The notes under the pieces were generated by a model. It did no database searches, had not been told where the DNA came from, and saw only the letters and a program-made list of their open reading frames with translations. Shown piece after piece: positions 1 through 6,200 of a DNA stretch of 10,475 nucleotides. Each line of letters starts with the position of its first letter. Positions within the stretch are counted from its first letter, which is position 1. Location of the stretch: positions 1 through 10,475 of the forward strand of contig JAUHZL010000061.1 of NCBI GenBank assembly GCA_030425945.1. The letters run 5' to 3'. A program made the translations under genes and the position numbers. The DNA is from Alphaproteobacteria bacterium (GTDB lineage: Bacteria > Pseudomonadota > Alphaproteobacteria > Rhodobacterales > Rhodobacteraceae).

Positions 1-1
1 C

Positions 2-94
2 TACCTCAAGACCACCCTCAAGGCCATCGCAACCGGCCATCCCCAAAGCCGCATCGACGACCTGCTTCCCTGGAACTTCCAGCCGTCAAGCTGA
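2..94 (+). CDS. tnpC: IS66 family transposase, C-terminal fragment (cut by window edge)
   Basis: Thirty codons and a TGA stop remain. The frame reads YLKTTLKAIATGHPQSRIDD, followed by LLPWNFQPSS. The pattern of a helix, then GHP..RIDDLLPW, is the typical C-terminal tail of IS66 transposases (the IS66 C-terminal domain after the DDE catalytic core). The enzyme normally catalyses cut-and-insert transposition of the element with 8-bp target duplication. The catalytic residues and the start lie left of the window. The stop is 29 bp before the element tip, as expected for the last gene of such an element. Only the tail is seen, so whether the full gene is intact is unknown. Confidence 0.85.
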   Translation, partial: YLKTTLKAIATGHPQSRIDDLLPWNFQPSS

Positions 95-97
95 AAC

Positions 98-123
98 CCA
101 CGTGACCGTCGAACGACGCTTAC
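98..123. repeat. IS66 terminal inverted repeat (right copy)
   Basis: Read on the minus strand from 123 inward, the sequence starts GTAAGCGTCGTTCGACGG, which fits the GTAAGCG tips of IS66-family elements. The inner limit is approximate because the partner repeat is outside the window. The tip position is fixed by the switch from DUF1217 coding sequence to foreign sequence between bases 124 and 123. Confidence 0.75.
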
Positions 124-131
124 GGCGCAGG
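124..131. repeat. Predicted 8-bp target duplication beside the IS66 end
   Basis: IS66-family elements usually duplicate 8 bp of target. The eight bases outside the tip are GGCGCAGG. The matching copy should sit immediately left of the element's other end, outside the window, so this is a prediction. Confidence 0.4.
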
Positions 132-834
132 ATGGGTTCGAGCCGATCAGGTTGCGCCAGCTCTTGCAGCTGATCGGTTCCAAAGGTCGCGCGGCTTGCT
201 TCCCGGAAGAGGCCAATCTGTCGGTCGAGGTCCAGCCCGGCAACGCTGGCCGGCAAGCCGAGTGCCGTTTCAATGACCTTCCGCACGGGGGGCGTCGCCA
301 GTACTTCGTACCACAGCGTTGTTGCGGATGAGGCGCTACGATCGGCAAGGTCCGACAGCTCACGCTCGGCGTTCAGAGCAAGGCGTAAGGGCTCATCGAT
401 CTTGCCGACCTCGGCTTCAAAGCGCCGCGCCACATAGGCGCTGGCAATCCTGTCGACGAAATCCGATCTCAGTCTGCCGGGCATCTCGTACGGGCCGAAA
501 CCGAACGCTTCGGACAGAGCGCGGTATCGGCGGTCGGCGAGGCGATTGGACAGGGCGTCCCGGCCGATCGTCCCGTCCGACAGGACGCGTTCGACAAGTG
601 CCCGACTGGGCAGGTCGTCCTCGAGGCCGAAGGCGGTCAGGGCTATGCGCAGGACCTGCCGATCCTGCACGAGGCCCGTTGCGGTTGCCAGTTGCCCGAT
701 GCGGCTCTTGAAAGCCTGCAGGTCCCGTGCGTCGGCTGGCGACGCCGCGAGGCGGGCTTCCTGCAGCGGCCGCGTTTCGCGGAGAAACCGCCACCCCGCA
801 AACCCCGTCAGCGGTATGGCAACCCCGACCACGA

Positions 835-1236
835 TCAGGCCTGCTTTGCCATCAGCCGGGTTTCCCTGGGCAAGAGCGCACGCAAGGCCTTGAGCGCCTG
901 GAACGTCTGGCCTGCTCGCCCCGCCTCGGTTGCCGCGGCAAGCAGGCTGCGGCTGTCGCTGTCCCTGAAGACCTGACTGAGCTGCTCGATACCGCGCATC
1001 AACTGGGCCGGTCCATCCACCGGATCGGCGTCGCCGGACAGGATCAGTTGCGCAACATAGCAGACCCGGGCGACCGGCGTGGTCGCATTTTCCGGGTGCA
1101 ACGCATCCTTCAGGCGCAGGACATGGGCATTCGGCGTCACGATGTTCAGCCGACAGCGCCTGTCGCCGTTCTCGATGACGGCGCCGTTCAGCAATAGCCG
1201 TTCGTGGGGCGCCAGCTTCAGGACAAGGCCGCTCAT
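835..1236 (-). CDS. flbT: Flagellar biosynthesis repressor FlbT
   Basis: A 133-residue protein of normal family length. It opens MSGLVLKLAPHERLLLNGAV and contains VTPNAHVLRLKDALHPENA, then TPVARVCYVAQLILSGD, all typical of FlbT. In Caulobacter, FlbT is a post-transcriptional regulator that binds the flagellin mRNA 5' leader and represses translation or destabilises the message until the hook is complete; in some other alphaproteobacteria it acts positively. Its ATG overlaps the flaF stop by four bases (ATGA), so the two are probably translationally coupled. It ends two bases before the DUF1217 start. It looks intact, although its presumed target, the flagellin, is broken upstream in the same transcription direction. 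Confidence 0.93.
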   Translation of the reverse strand: MSGLVLKLAPHERLLLNGAVIENGDRRCRLNIVTPNAHVLRLKDALHPENATTPVARVCYVAQLILSGDADPVDGPAQLMRGIEQLSQVFRDSDSRSLLAAATEAGRAGQTFQALKALRALLPRETRLMAKQA

Positions 1237-1607
1237 GCCGCCCCCGGATGTCCGGCGAGCCCGGACAGGACGGCGGCGTTGATGTCGAGCAGGACCGCGG
1301 CATCCGCCTCGCCCCTCAGGACCTTTTGCGAATGTGCGTCGCAGAACCGTGCGAGATAAAAGACGCGGGCCCGCAACTCGGGCGACAAGGCATTGCCCGG
1401 ATCGGCCACGTCGGCCGCCAGGGCGGTCCAGATGCGTCGATTGGCATGGATCGCGGCCGCCAGTTCCGGATGGTCAGTGTCGGCATTGGCGACGGCGCGC
1501 CGCAGGCGGCGGCTGATGTCCGACAACAGGTCGAATTCGGTGGCACGCGGCGAGCGGGTCGCGGACTCGGAATAGGCGTGGCGGGCCCTCAGGGCGGCGG
1601 CTGTCAT
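1233..1607 (-). CDS. flaF: Flagellar biosynthesis regulator FlaF
   Basis: A 124-residue protein. Family marks are an N-terminal helix with AYSESATRSPRATEFDLLSD, the central AIHANRRIWTALAADVADPG with NALSPELRARVFYLARF after it, and a C-terminal VLLDINAAVLSGL helix. FlaF is a small cytoplasmic protein that, with FlbT, controls flagellin production; in Caulobacter it is needed for flagellin synthesis and secretion and counteracts FlbT. It follows the flagellin gene on the same strand after an 79-bp gap that holds a strong hairpin. No strong Shine-Dalgarno sequence precedes the ATG, so it may depend on readthrough from flagellin. It appears full length with no lesion. Confidence 0.92.
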   Translation of the reverse strand: MTAAALRARHAYSESATRSPRATEFDLLSDISRRLRRAVANADTDHPELAAAIHANRRIWTALAADVADPGNALSPELRARVFYLARFCDAHSQKVLRGEADAAVLLDINAAVLSGLAGHPGAA

Positions 1608-1653
1608 CGGAGCGGAACTTTCGACTGGGACTGGGACAGGGCGTCAGGCGAGC

Positions 1654-1678
1654 CGGGCGGCCCAAGTCGGGCCGCCCG
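1654..1678 (-). terminator. GC-rich hairpin between flagellin and flaF
   Basis: A perfect 10-bp stem: CGGGCGGCCC (1654-1663), loop AAGTC, GGGCCGCCCG (1669-1678). It starts 9 bases after the flagellin stop on the minus strand. There is no T-tract after it, so it may be an attenuator or a 3' stabiliser of flagellin mRNA that lets some transcription reach flaF-flbT, rather than a full terminator. Confidence 0.6.
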
Positions 1679-1686
1679 CGGTGTCT

Positions 1687-2909
1687 TTACCGGAAGAGCG
1701 CGAGAACGCTCTGCGGGGCCTGGTTGGCAATCGACAGGGACTGGATGCCCAGCTGCTGCTGCACCTGAAGCGCCTGAAGACGCGCAGAGGCCTCTTCCAT
1801 GTCCGCATCGACAAGGCTTCCGATCCCGGATTTCAGGGCGTCGCTCAGGTCGCTGATGAAGTTCGACTGGATGGAGATCCGGGCCTCGGACGAGCCGAAC
1901 GCGGCCGAAGCATCGATTGCGGTCTGGATCATGGTCTCGATATCGCTGAGTGCGGTTGCCGCGTCTCCGGCGGTCGCCACAGAGAGGGTCGAGAGGTTTG
2001 CAAGACCGCCGGACCCGCGCGTTGCGGTGGTCGAGACGGCAACGCCGGCGTTGGTCTTGTTGCTGATCTTCAGCTCGGCGGCCGTCGAGATGTCCATCGT
2101 GAAGTCGTCGGACGACAGGCCTGCTTCGGACAGCGCGTTCTTCAGCCCCGCCACAAGCGCTTCGGCCGTATCGCCCTCCTTCACGATGTAGCGACCGGTG
2201 ACGGTTCCGACGGTCATGGCCACCTGGTCGCCGACCATCAGGCCCCCCGTGGCGGCGGTATCGACACCGGGAGTGGTCGACTTCAGTGCGACCGAGCCCG
2301 TTGCGCCGCCGGAGTTGTCGAGGAACTTGAAGGCATCGAGCTTGACGAAGTCTGCCGTGCCGCCGTCGAACTTGTCGATGACATCGGCGGTTCCGCCATC
2401 CGTCCCGACATCGAATGCCGCGGCCGCAAGCGCAGTGCCGCCGGTCCGCGACAGGTTCTTGGCGTCCACGCCGATCTGGGTGGCCGAGACATTGCCGGAC
2501 GAGTCGCGGTTCAGCGAGGCAAGCACGTTGACGCCGATCTGGCCGTTCGCATTGGTCGAGGACACGGTGCCGTTGATCAGGTTGAGACCGTTGAACTGGG
2601 CCGCATCGACCACCGACTTGATCTGGTCGCTCAGCGCGGTGATTTCGGTCTGGATCTTGGTCCGGTCCACGTTGTCTTCCTGCGCCGCGACGACCTTCCC
2701 CTTGATCTCGGTCAGCAGCGACGTGACCGTCTCTGCGGCCTTACGCGCCACGGAGACCGTCGACTCGCCCAGATCGCCGAGCTGTCGCGGGCGGAGCCGA
2801 TCGACTTGCCGGTTGCGATTTCGGACTGGGTCTTCTCGAGATTCGTGTTGATCGACTTGAGGGTCTGCAGCGCGACCATCGCGCTGTTGTTGGTCAAAAT
2901 GCTGGACAT
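1687..2909 (-). pseudogene. fliC: Flagellin, disrupted by an internal frameshifting deletion
   Basis: The ATG at 2909 has AAGGAAG (2917-2923) upstream. The first 47 residues (MSSILTNNSAMVALQTLKSI, then ...NLEKTQSEIATGKSIGSARD...AIW) are a typical alphaproteobacterial flagellin N-terminal D0 helix. The frame then shifts: after W47-A48 it reads unrelated residues to a stop at 2712-2714. The rest of the flagellin resumes in another frame at about 2772 as LGESTVSVARKAAETVTSLL and runs without a stop to the normal ending ALSIANQAPQSVLALFR at 1687. The segment usually linking the halves (in relatives similar to ISKVMESDVKGF...ISDSLSLG) is absent, so this is a deletion of about 67 bp rather than a one-base error. 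Expected intact length is about 425 residues. Without a continuous D0/D1 helix, no polymerising filament subunit can be made. The internal GTG at 2751 is a poor restart and lacks the export and polymerisation segment. Whether other flagellin genes exist is not visible. Confidence 0.85.
2765..2771 (-). other. Deletion junction in flagellin (7-bp microhomology)
   Basis: The junction reads ATC-TGGGCGA-GTCG on the minus strand. TGGGCGA fits both flanks: IW-A-I read as TGG GCG A.., and L-G-E read as .TG GGC GA.. . Loss of one copy and everything between removes 3n+1 bases and produces exactly the observed frame change. The ancestral sequence is inferred from the family, not seen. Confidence 0.6.
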
Positions 2910-2929
2910 CTGTCAGCTTCCTTCGCTCG

Positions 2930-2946
2930 GCACCGCTTTGCGGTGC
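2930..2946 (-). promoter_or_regulatory. Perfect hairpin in flagellin mRNA leader, next to the RBS
   Basis: The arms GCACCGC and GCGGTGC enclose a 3-base loop (TTT on the plus strand, AAA in the mRNA). The stem is seven perfect pairs and ends 6 bases before the ribosome binding site. In Caulobacter the flagellin leader folds near its ribosome binding site and is recognised by FlbT. Assigning that role here is inference from position. Confidence 0.5.
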
Positions 2947-3057
2947 AGTTCACCCATGACAGGCCGGACAGGTCTGTCGCCCGCCATGCTGGCGATCGTC
3001 CGAGGGATGTCGGGCGCGGCTCCATTCGGGAGTTGGGGCCACTCTGCCGCCCAGTTG

Positions 3058-3074
3058 CTAACCCCCTACTAACC
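3058..3074 (-). promoter_or_regulatory. Paired CTAACC repeat, possible degenerate CtrA site
   Basis: CTAACC occurs at 3058-3063 and again at 3069-3074, 11 bp apart, about one helical turn. On the minus strand this reads TTAG-N7-TTAG, the spacing of the CtrA consensus TTAA-N7-TTAA with one mismatch in each half. CtrA controls motility genes in Rhodobacterales. The site is about 150 bp upstream of the flagellin ATG. Binding is speculative. Confidence 0.25.
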
Positions 3075-3110
3075 GCAGAGCGCCAAATGCGGACAATTGG
3101 AGCAATCGCG

Positions 3111-3449
3111 TCACGCCCGTGTCGACCGCTGGTTGCCCGGAGCAAGGGCGCGCAGGGCTCCCCGGGCCGAGTAGATCGAGGTTGGCGGAGCCCCCGGCGC
3201 CGTGCGGCGGGCGGCGGCGCGGAACCCGTCGAGGCTGGCCTCCAGCAACCGGGCTGCCTGTTGCGCGTGCTCCCGCAGCAGCTCGAGACGGGCGGGATCG
3301 GTCGCCGCACCGCGCCGGACCAAAAAAGCAAGGTCAACGTCCGTCACCCCATCGGCAGCAGCTTCCGCGAATCGGCCGGCCCGCAGCAGTCCGGATTGCC
3401 GGTCCAGTCGCGCGATAAGCCGGTCGAGGGGGTCAGCCGCGGGCATCAT
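3111..3449 (-). CDS. FlgN-like flagellar export chaperone (tentative)
   Basis: A 112-residue, helix-rich, Arg/Ala-rich protein. The ATG at 3449 overlaps the stop of the rod-binding gene (ATGA), which supports this start and translational coupling. The N-terminus reads DPLDRLIARLDRQSGLLRAG, the middle LELLREHAQQAARLLEASLD, and the end GFRAAARRTAPGAP..SIYSARG. Small coiled proteins with a closing 'A..G...R......YSARG'-like segment occur beside flgJ in Rhodobacterales and resemble FlgN, the cytoplasmic chaperone for hook-filament junction proteins FlgK and FlgL. I see no decisive motif, so the assignment leans on size, helical character and neighbours. An in-frame extension upstream to 3848 would run through the rod-binding gene and divergent fliK start and is not credible. 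Confidence 0.55.
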   Translation of the reverse strand: MMPAADPLDRLIARLDRQSGLLRAGRFAEAAADGVTDVDLAFLVRRGAATDPARLELLREHAQQAARLLEASLDGFRAAARRTAPGAPPTSIYSARGALRALAPGNQRSTRA

Positions 3450-3703
3450 GGCGGGGTCCTTGCGGCCAGCAGCGCGGCCTGGATCTGTGCCGCAAGTCCC
3501 AATCCCCCCGCTTTCACGATCTCGGTCGCCTGCGCATCGCGCAGGAACGAGGCGAACTGCATCTCCCCGGCGCCGCCCTGCCACGCGCCCGACGTCTCGT
3601 GCAGCCCGGCGGCGGCGAGCATGCTCGACAAGACCTGCGCTTCGAGCCGTCGCGAGAGGGCAAGCAGTTGATCCGGAGGGGGCGGCGGAAGGATGTCGGA
3701 CAT
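3446..3703 (-). CDS. FlgJ-like rod-binding protein without hydrolase domain
   Basis: An 85-residue protein from the ATG at 3703. Its core reads LEAQVLSSMLAAAGLHETSG, then GGAGEMQFASFLRDAQATEI and VKAGGLGLAAQIQAAL, matching the rod-binding domain of FlgJ (E..FL..ML.......G..GE..F...L......A..GG.GLA). FlgJ guides rod assembly through the peptidoglycan in the periplasm. The C-terminal muramidase domain of enterobacterial FlgJ is absent, as is usual in Rhodobacterales, where a separate lytic transglycosylase such as SltF of Rhodobacter sphaeroides is known to serve. No good Shine-Dalgarno precedes any candidate start. In-frame ATGs at 3733 and 3766 would add 10 or 21 residues, and I prefer 3703 because family similarity begins just after it. 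Divergent from fliK. Confidence 0.78.
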   Translation of the reverse strand: MSDILPPPPPDQLLALSRRLEAQVLSSMLAAAGLHETSGAWQGGAGEMQFASFLRDAQATEIVKAGGLGLAAQIQAALLAARTPP

Positions 3704-3786
3704 AGCGGGGACAGAAGGTTGCTTTCGACTCATTTGGGGGCAAGCGGGTAAAGAAGTCGTAAGCATTCGGCCGCAGGACTGTCGTC
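3704..3786. promoter_or_regulatory. Divergent promoter region between flgJ-like gene and fliK
   Basis: Only 83 bases separate the two start codons, so promoters for both directions should lie here or overlap the coding ends. For fliK, AGGA at 3775-3778 is well placed 8 bases before its ATG. I see no clear sigma-70, sigma-54 or sigma-28 consensus. The nearest flagellar-like string, TAAAGAAG followed by GCCG, has the wrong spacing. Confidence 0.4.
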
Positions 3787-5526
3787 ATGACCCTGGGCCT
3801 TTCCTTTTTCCCCGGACTTGACGTCCTTGCGCTCGCGGCGCCCGCCATGGGTGCGGATCGCGATCACCCGCCCGGACAGGTCGGAGGGATGTTCGCCCTC
3901 GGTCTTGAGGGGGTGCCGGTACCGGCGCATGCGCCTCGCCTCGGATCGGATATCGCCGAAGCTGGGCCTCTTCCCATCCGGCCCGGGCCGTGGACAGAAC
4001 GGCAGGGCGAGGTTGATCTTGGTGAGGTTATGCCGACGCTTGCCGGGAGTTCGCCTCCTGTCGTCATAGGTGCCGCGAGTGAGTCTCGGCCCGCAGCTGC
4101 TCTTGTGCCGGGTCCCGGCGACGCGGACCCGGACTCCGCCGCAATCTCGATCCCGGGAGGCGCTGACCGGCCGAGTCGCGCGGGTTCCACAGTTGCGGCG
4201 GGTGACGTCGCGCCGCCCGCTGAGCACCCTTCAGGCGCAGATGCGTCAAATCCTTCTGATCCTGAGACGGTCGCTGCGCCCGCAGGGACAGAAACGCAGC
4301 CGTCCGCCCCGGCGATTCCCGGGGTATCGTGGGGTCTGCCCGGTGGCACCGCCGCGACATTGGCCGCGCCCGCGGGTCCCGATCCGGTCCGGCCGCCCGT
4401 ACCCGCGGCTCCGCCGATGGTGGCCCCGCCCGGCGGTCCAGATTTGCCAGCGCTGCTACGGGCAGCAGCGCCTTTGGAGACGCTCCCGGTCCCGTCCGCC
4501 CAGATCAACGCGCCCCTGCCGCTACCCGATCAACGCGAAACCGCGGATAGCAAGGGGGCAGGGCCCGCCTTACAGGGCGTCGGCGCGGTCCCGTCTGCGC
4601 AAGGCCGACCGCCAGATAAATCGGCGGCGTCGCAACCGTTTATCCAACTAGGAGCGGGCCTGGGCCCTCAGAGTAGGCACGCCCGGGATCGGCCAGAAGC
4701 CTCGGATGCAGGATCGGACCGGGTCCCCGTCGCCAAAGCGGCGACCGATCCGCGGCCAAGTCCCCTTCCACCGACTGCACCGGGTCCCTTGGCGGGACCA
4801 TCAGATCTGCTGCCAGTCAGGTCCGATCTGTCTGTCGCCCAGAGGGTGGGAGGTCAGACTGACGCAACTGCGGCAGCGGTCACAGGCCCACAGATGTCGC
4901 CCGATCCGGACGCCCGCCTGCGCCCGACCCCGGACAGCCCGCAGCCGCGGACACGGGGCGCGGACCTTGGCGGGCGCCTGTCCGTCCCTTCCTCCCCTGA
5001 GCCGACCGTCATTCTACAGCCCGGACCCGCGCCACCGGACCCTCAAACGCGGGTCGCCCAGACCGATGCGCCGATCTCCCTGCCGCGCGACGCGACCTCC
5101 GACGCGCCGTCGCTCCACGCGCGTCTCCAGTCCCAGGTCCGGGAGGTCCTGTCATCCGGCCCGCTCCCGGTCGAGGTCGTGCTCGACCCGCCCGAGCTCG
5201 GTCGCCTGCGCCTGCGCCTCGGCGGGGCAGAGCAGCCCCAGCATGTGGTCCTGACAGTGGACCGGCCCGAAACCCTCGACCTGATGCGGCGGCACGGCGA
5301 CCAGTTCTTGCGGGATCTGCGGGATGCGGGATGGAGCGGGCTGTCCCTCGCGCTCGACAGCGGGGCGTCCGGATCGCGGCAGGGCCACGCTTATCCTGCT
5401 AGCGGGGATCTGCCCCAGGGACCAGCGCCGGGCCCGGCCCCGCCCGAGCCGGACCCGTCCCTTCTTCCCGCGATCCCCGCACCGACCCCGCCCGGCATCC
5501 CGGGTCGGGTCGACCGACGCCTCTGA
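3787..5526 (+). CDS. fliK: Flagellar hook-length control protein FliK
   Basis: A 579-residue protein with two parts. Residues 1 to about 440 form a long Pro/Ala/Gly-rich, low-complexity region, expected of the exported FliK ruler that measures hook length. Residues from about 443 onward form the conserved hook-length control C-terminal domain: LHARLQSQVREVLSSGPLPV, VEVVLDPPELGRLRLRLGG (DPPELGR from residue 467), then VDRPETLDLMRRHGDQFLRD and the closing DAGWSGLSLALDSG. This domain contacts FlhB and switches the export apparatus from hook to filament substrates. A Pro-rich tail of some 40 residues follows. The start at 3787 has a well-placed AGGA. The stop lies 14 bp before flgD, so the two are probably one operon. 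The frame is open throughout with no sign of decay, unlike the flagellin nearby. Confidence 0.9.
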   Translation: MTLGLSFFPGLDVLALAAPAMGADRDHPPGQVGGMFALGLEGVPVPAHAPRLGSDIAEAGPLPIRPGPWTERQGEVDLGEVMPTLAGSSPPVVIGAASESRPAAALVPGPGDADPDSAAISIPGGADRPSRAGSTVAAGDVAPPAEHPSGADASNPSDPETVAAPAGTETQPSAPAIPGVSWGLPGGTAATLAAPAGPDPVRPPVPAAPPMVAPPGGPDLPALLRAAAPLETLPVPSAQINAPLPLPDQRETADSKGAGPALQGVGAVPSAQGRPPDKSAASQPFIQLGAGLGPQSRHARDRPEASDAGSDRVPVAKAATDPRPSPLPPTAPGPLAGPSDLLPVRSDLSVAQRVGGQTDATAAAVTGPQMSPDPDARLRPTPDSPQPRTRGADLGGRLSVPSSPEPTVILQPGPAPPDPQTRVAQTDAPISLPRDATSDAPSLHARLQSQVREVLSSGPLPVEVVLDPPELGRLRLRLGGAEQPQHVVLTVDRPETLDLMRRHGDQFLRDLRDAGWSGLSLALDSGASGSRQGHAYPASGDLPQGPAPGPAPPEPDPSLLPAIPAPTPPGIPGRVDRRL

Positions 5527-5540
5527 CCCCGGAGCAGATC

Positions 5541-6200
5541 ATGGAGCCCCTTGCCGCCAGCCCCGTCAGTCCGTCCCCATCTCCGCGCGCAGCGGCGACG
5601 GGCGGGGTCCTGCCCTCTTCCGACTTCGAGACCTTCCTGAGGATGCTCACCGCGCAGCTTCGCAATCAGGATCCGCTCAATCCGCTCGATTCGAACGATT
5701 TCGCCGTGCAGCTCGCGACGTTCTCCGGGGTCGAGCAGCAGGTGCGCACCAACGATCTGCTGACGACCCTGTCCGATCGCCTCGGGGTCATGGGCCTGAC
5801 CGACCTGGCCGGATGGGTGGGGATGGAGGCCCGGACCCCGGGTCAGGGCGGCTTCGAAGGGGTGCCGATGGCCCTCGACCTCGATCTGCCACACGGGACG
5901 CTATCGGCGGACCTGATCGTGACCGATGCAGGCGGTGCGGAGGTTCAGCGCCTTCCGCTCGACCCGGACGCCGACAGCCTGACATGGGCGGGGGTGCGCA
6001 CGGACGGAAGCCCGCTTCTGCCTGGGGTTTACGGTTTCCGGACAGAGGCGCGCGGCCTCGATGGCAGCCTGCCCTCCGGGGTCGTCGGTGTCTGGGGGAC
6101 CGTGCGGGAGGTCCGGACCGGGCCCGACGGCGCTGAGCTCGTTCTGTCCGGACAGCGGGTCACGACCCCGGCCGGGATCACGGCCCTGCGGCACCTGTAG
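5541..6200 (+). CDS. flgD: Flagellar hook assembly (cap) protein FlgD
   Basis: A 219-residue protein. The N-terminal conserved block DFETFLRMLTAQLRNQDPLN, followed by PLDSNDFAVQLATFSGVEQQ (about residues 28-67), is the FlgD signature. The C-terminal half, with LDLPHGTLSADLIVTDAGG, a Trp-containing strand and LLPGVYGFRTEARG, resembles the FlgD tudor/FnIII-like beta domains. FlgD is exported and caps the growing hook, guiding FlgE subunits into place, and is later replaced by FlgK. GGAG at 5531-5534 gives a good ribosome binding site 6 bases before the ATG. It follows fliK by 14 bp, so co-transcription is likely, and fits the role of FliK in setting hook length. The hook gene flgE does not follow here; the next gene is convergent ubiB. 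The sequence looks intact. Confidence 0.92.
   Translation: MEPLAASPVSPSPSPRAAATGGVLPSSDFETFLRMLTAQLRNQDPLNPLDSNDFAVQLATFSGVEQQVRTNDLLTTLSDRLGVMGLTDLAGWVGMEARTPGQGGFEGVPMALDLDLPHGTLSADLIVTDAGGAEVQRLPLDPDADSLTWAGVRTDGSPLLPGVYGFRTEARGLDGSLPSGVVGVWGTVREVRTGPDGAELVLSGQRVTTPAGITALRHL

Larger units (their letters stand above)
1..123 (+). mobile_element. Right end of an IS66-family insertion sequence (rest lies outside the window)
   Basis: The end of an IS66-type transposase reading frame is followed after 29 bases by a terminus ending in CGCTTAC (117-123). IS66-family elements typically have ends reading GTAAGCG inward, and this is the right-hand copy. Just inside the tip is a small palindrome, CGTCG-AA-CGACG (107-118). 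The boundary at 123 is supported independently: the minus-strand DUF1217 protein keeps family-like sequence down to base 124 and then turns into unrelated residues. The left end, the accessory genes tnpA and tnpB, and most of tnpC are not visible, so completeness and activity cannot be judged. Confidence 0.85.
86..832 (-). pseudogene. DUF1217 flagellar-cluster protein, 3' end interrupted by IS66
   Basis: I choose the GTG at 832, two bases after the flbT stop, because translation from there begins MVGVAIPLTGFAGWRFL, like DUF1217 proteins found beside flaF-flbT in Rhodobacterales. Recognisable family stretches include FGLEDDLPSRALVERVLSDG, NRLADRRYRALSEAFGFG, LALNAERELSDLA and TALGLPASVAGLDLDRQ. 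Native sequence runs to LEPILR (codon 125-127). The next codon straddles the junction, and the remaining 11 residues and the TGA at 86-88 come from the IS66 end read antisense. Family members I recall continue with a further short helix, roughly 20-30 residues, which should lie beyond the element. The biochemical role is not established; context points to flagellum assembly. The 248-residue product may be stable, so loss of function is inferred. Reading further upstream in this frame only gives a shadow of flbT. Confidence 0.8.
2910..3110 (-). promoter_or_regulatory. Flagellin upstream region and probable long 5' leader
   Basis: These 201 bases between the FlgN-like stop and the flagellin ATG hold no convincing gene. 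Seen on the minus strand from far to near: a paired TTAG element (3058-3072), a stretch without a clear sigma-70, sigma-28 or sigma-54 promoter, a perfect hairpin (2930-2946), and a Shine-Dalgarno AAGGAAG (2917-2923) about 7 bases before the ATG. The layout suggests a structured leader, the known kind of target for FlbT. The transcription start cannot be placed by eye. Confidence 0.5.

Noticed and set aside
833..1303. N-terminal extension of the DUF1217 frame
   Set aside because: The extension overlaps flbT and flaF in another frame; DUF1217 similarity begins only after the GTG at 832.
1687..2751. Flagellin C-terminal part as a separate gene starting at GTG 2751
   Set aside because: There is no ribosome site, and it lacks the N-terminal D0 segment needed for export and polymerisation. 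It is better read as the 3' part of a broken flagellin.
1681..3072. 463-codon plus-strand frame opposite flagellin
   Set aside because: Shadow of the flagellin coding sequence; composition is typical of an antisense frame and there is no ribosome site.
3749..3780. Sigma-28 flagellar promoter in front of fliK (TAAAGAAG ... GCCG)
   Set aside because: The gap between the two parts is longer than in the consensus and the second part does not continue as GATAA.
3450..3848. N-terminal extension of the FlgN-like frame to 3848
   Set aside because: It would cross the rod-binding gene out of frame and enter the divergent fliK start. The ATGA overlap at 3449 gives a better start.
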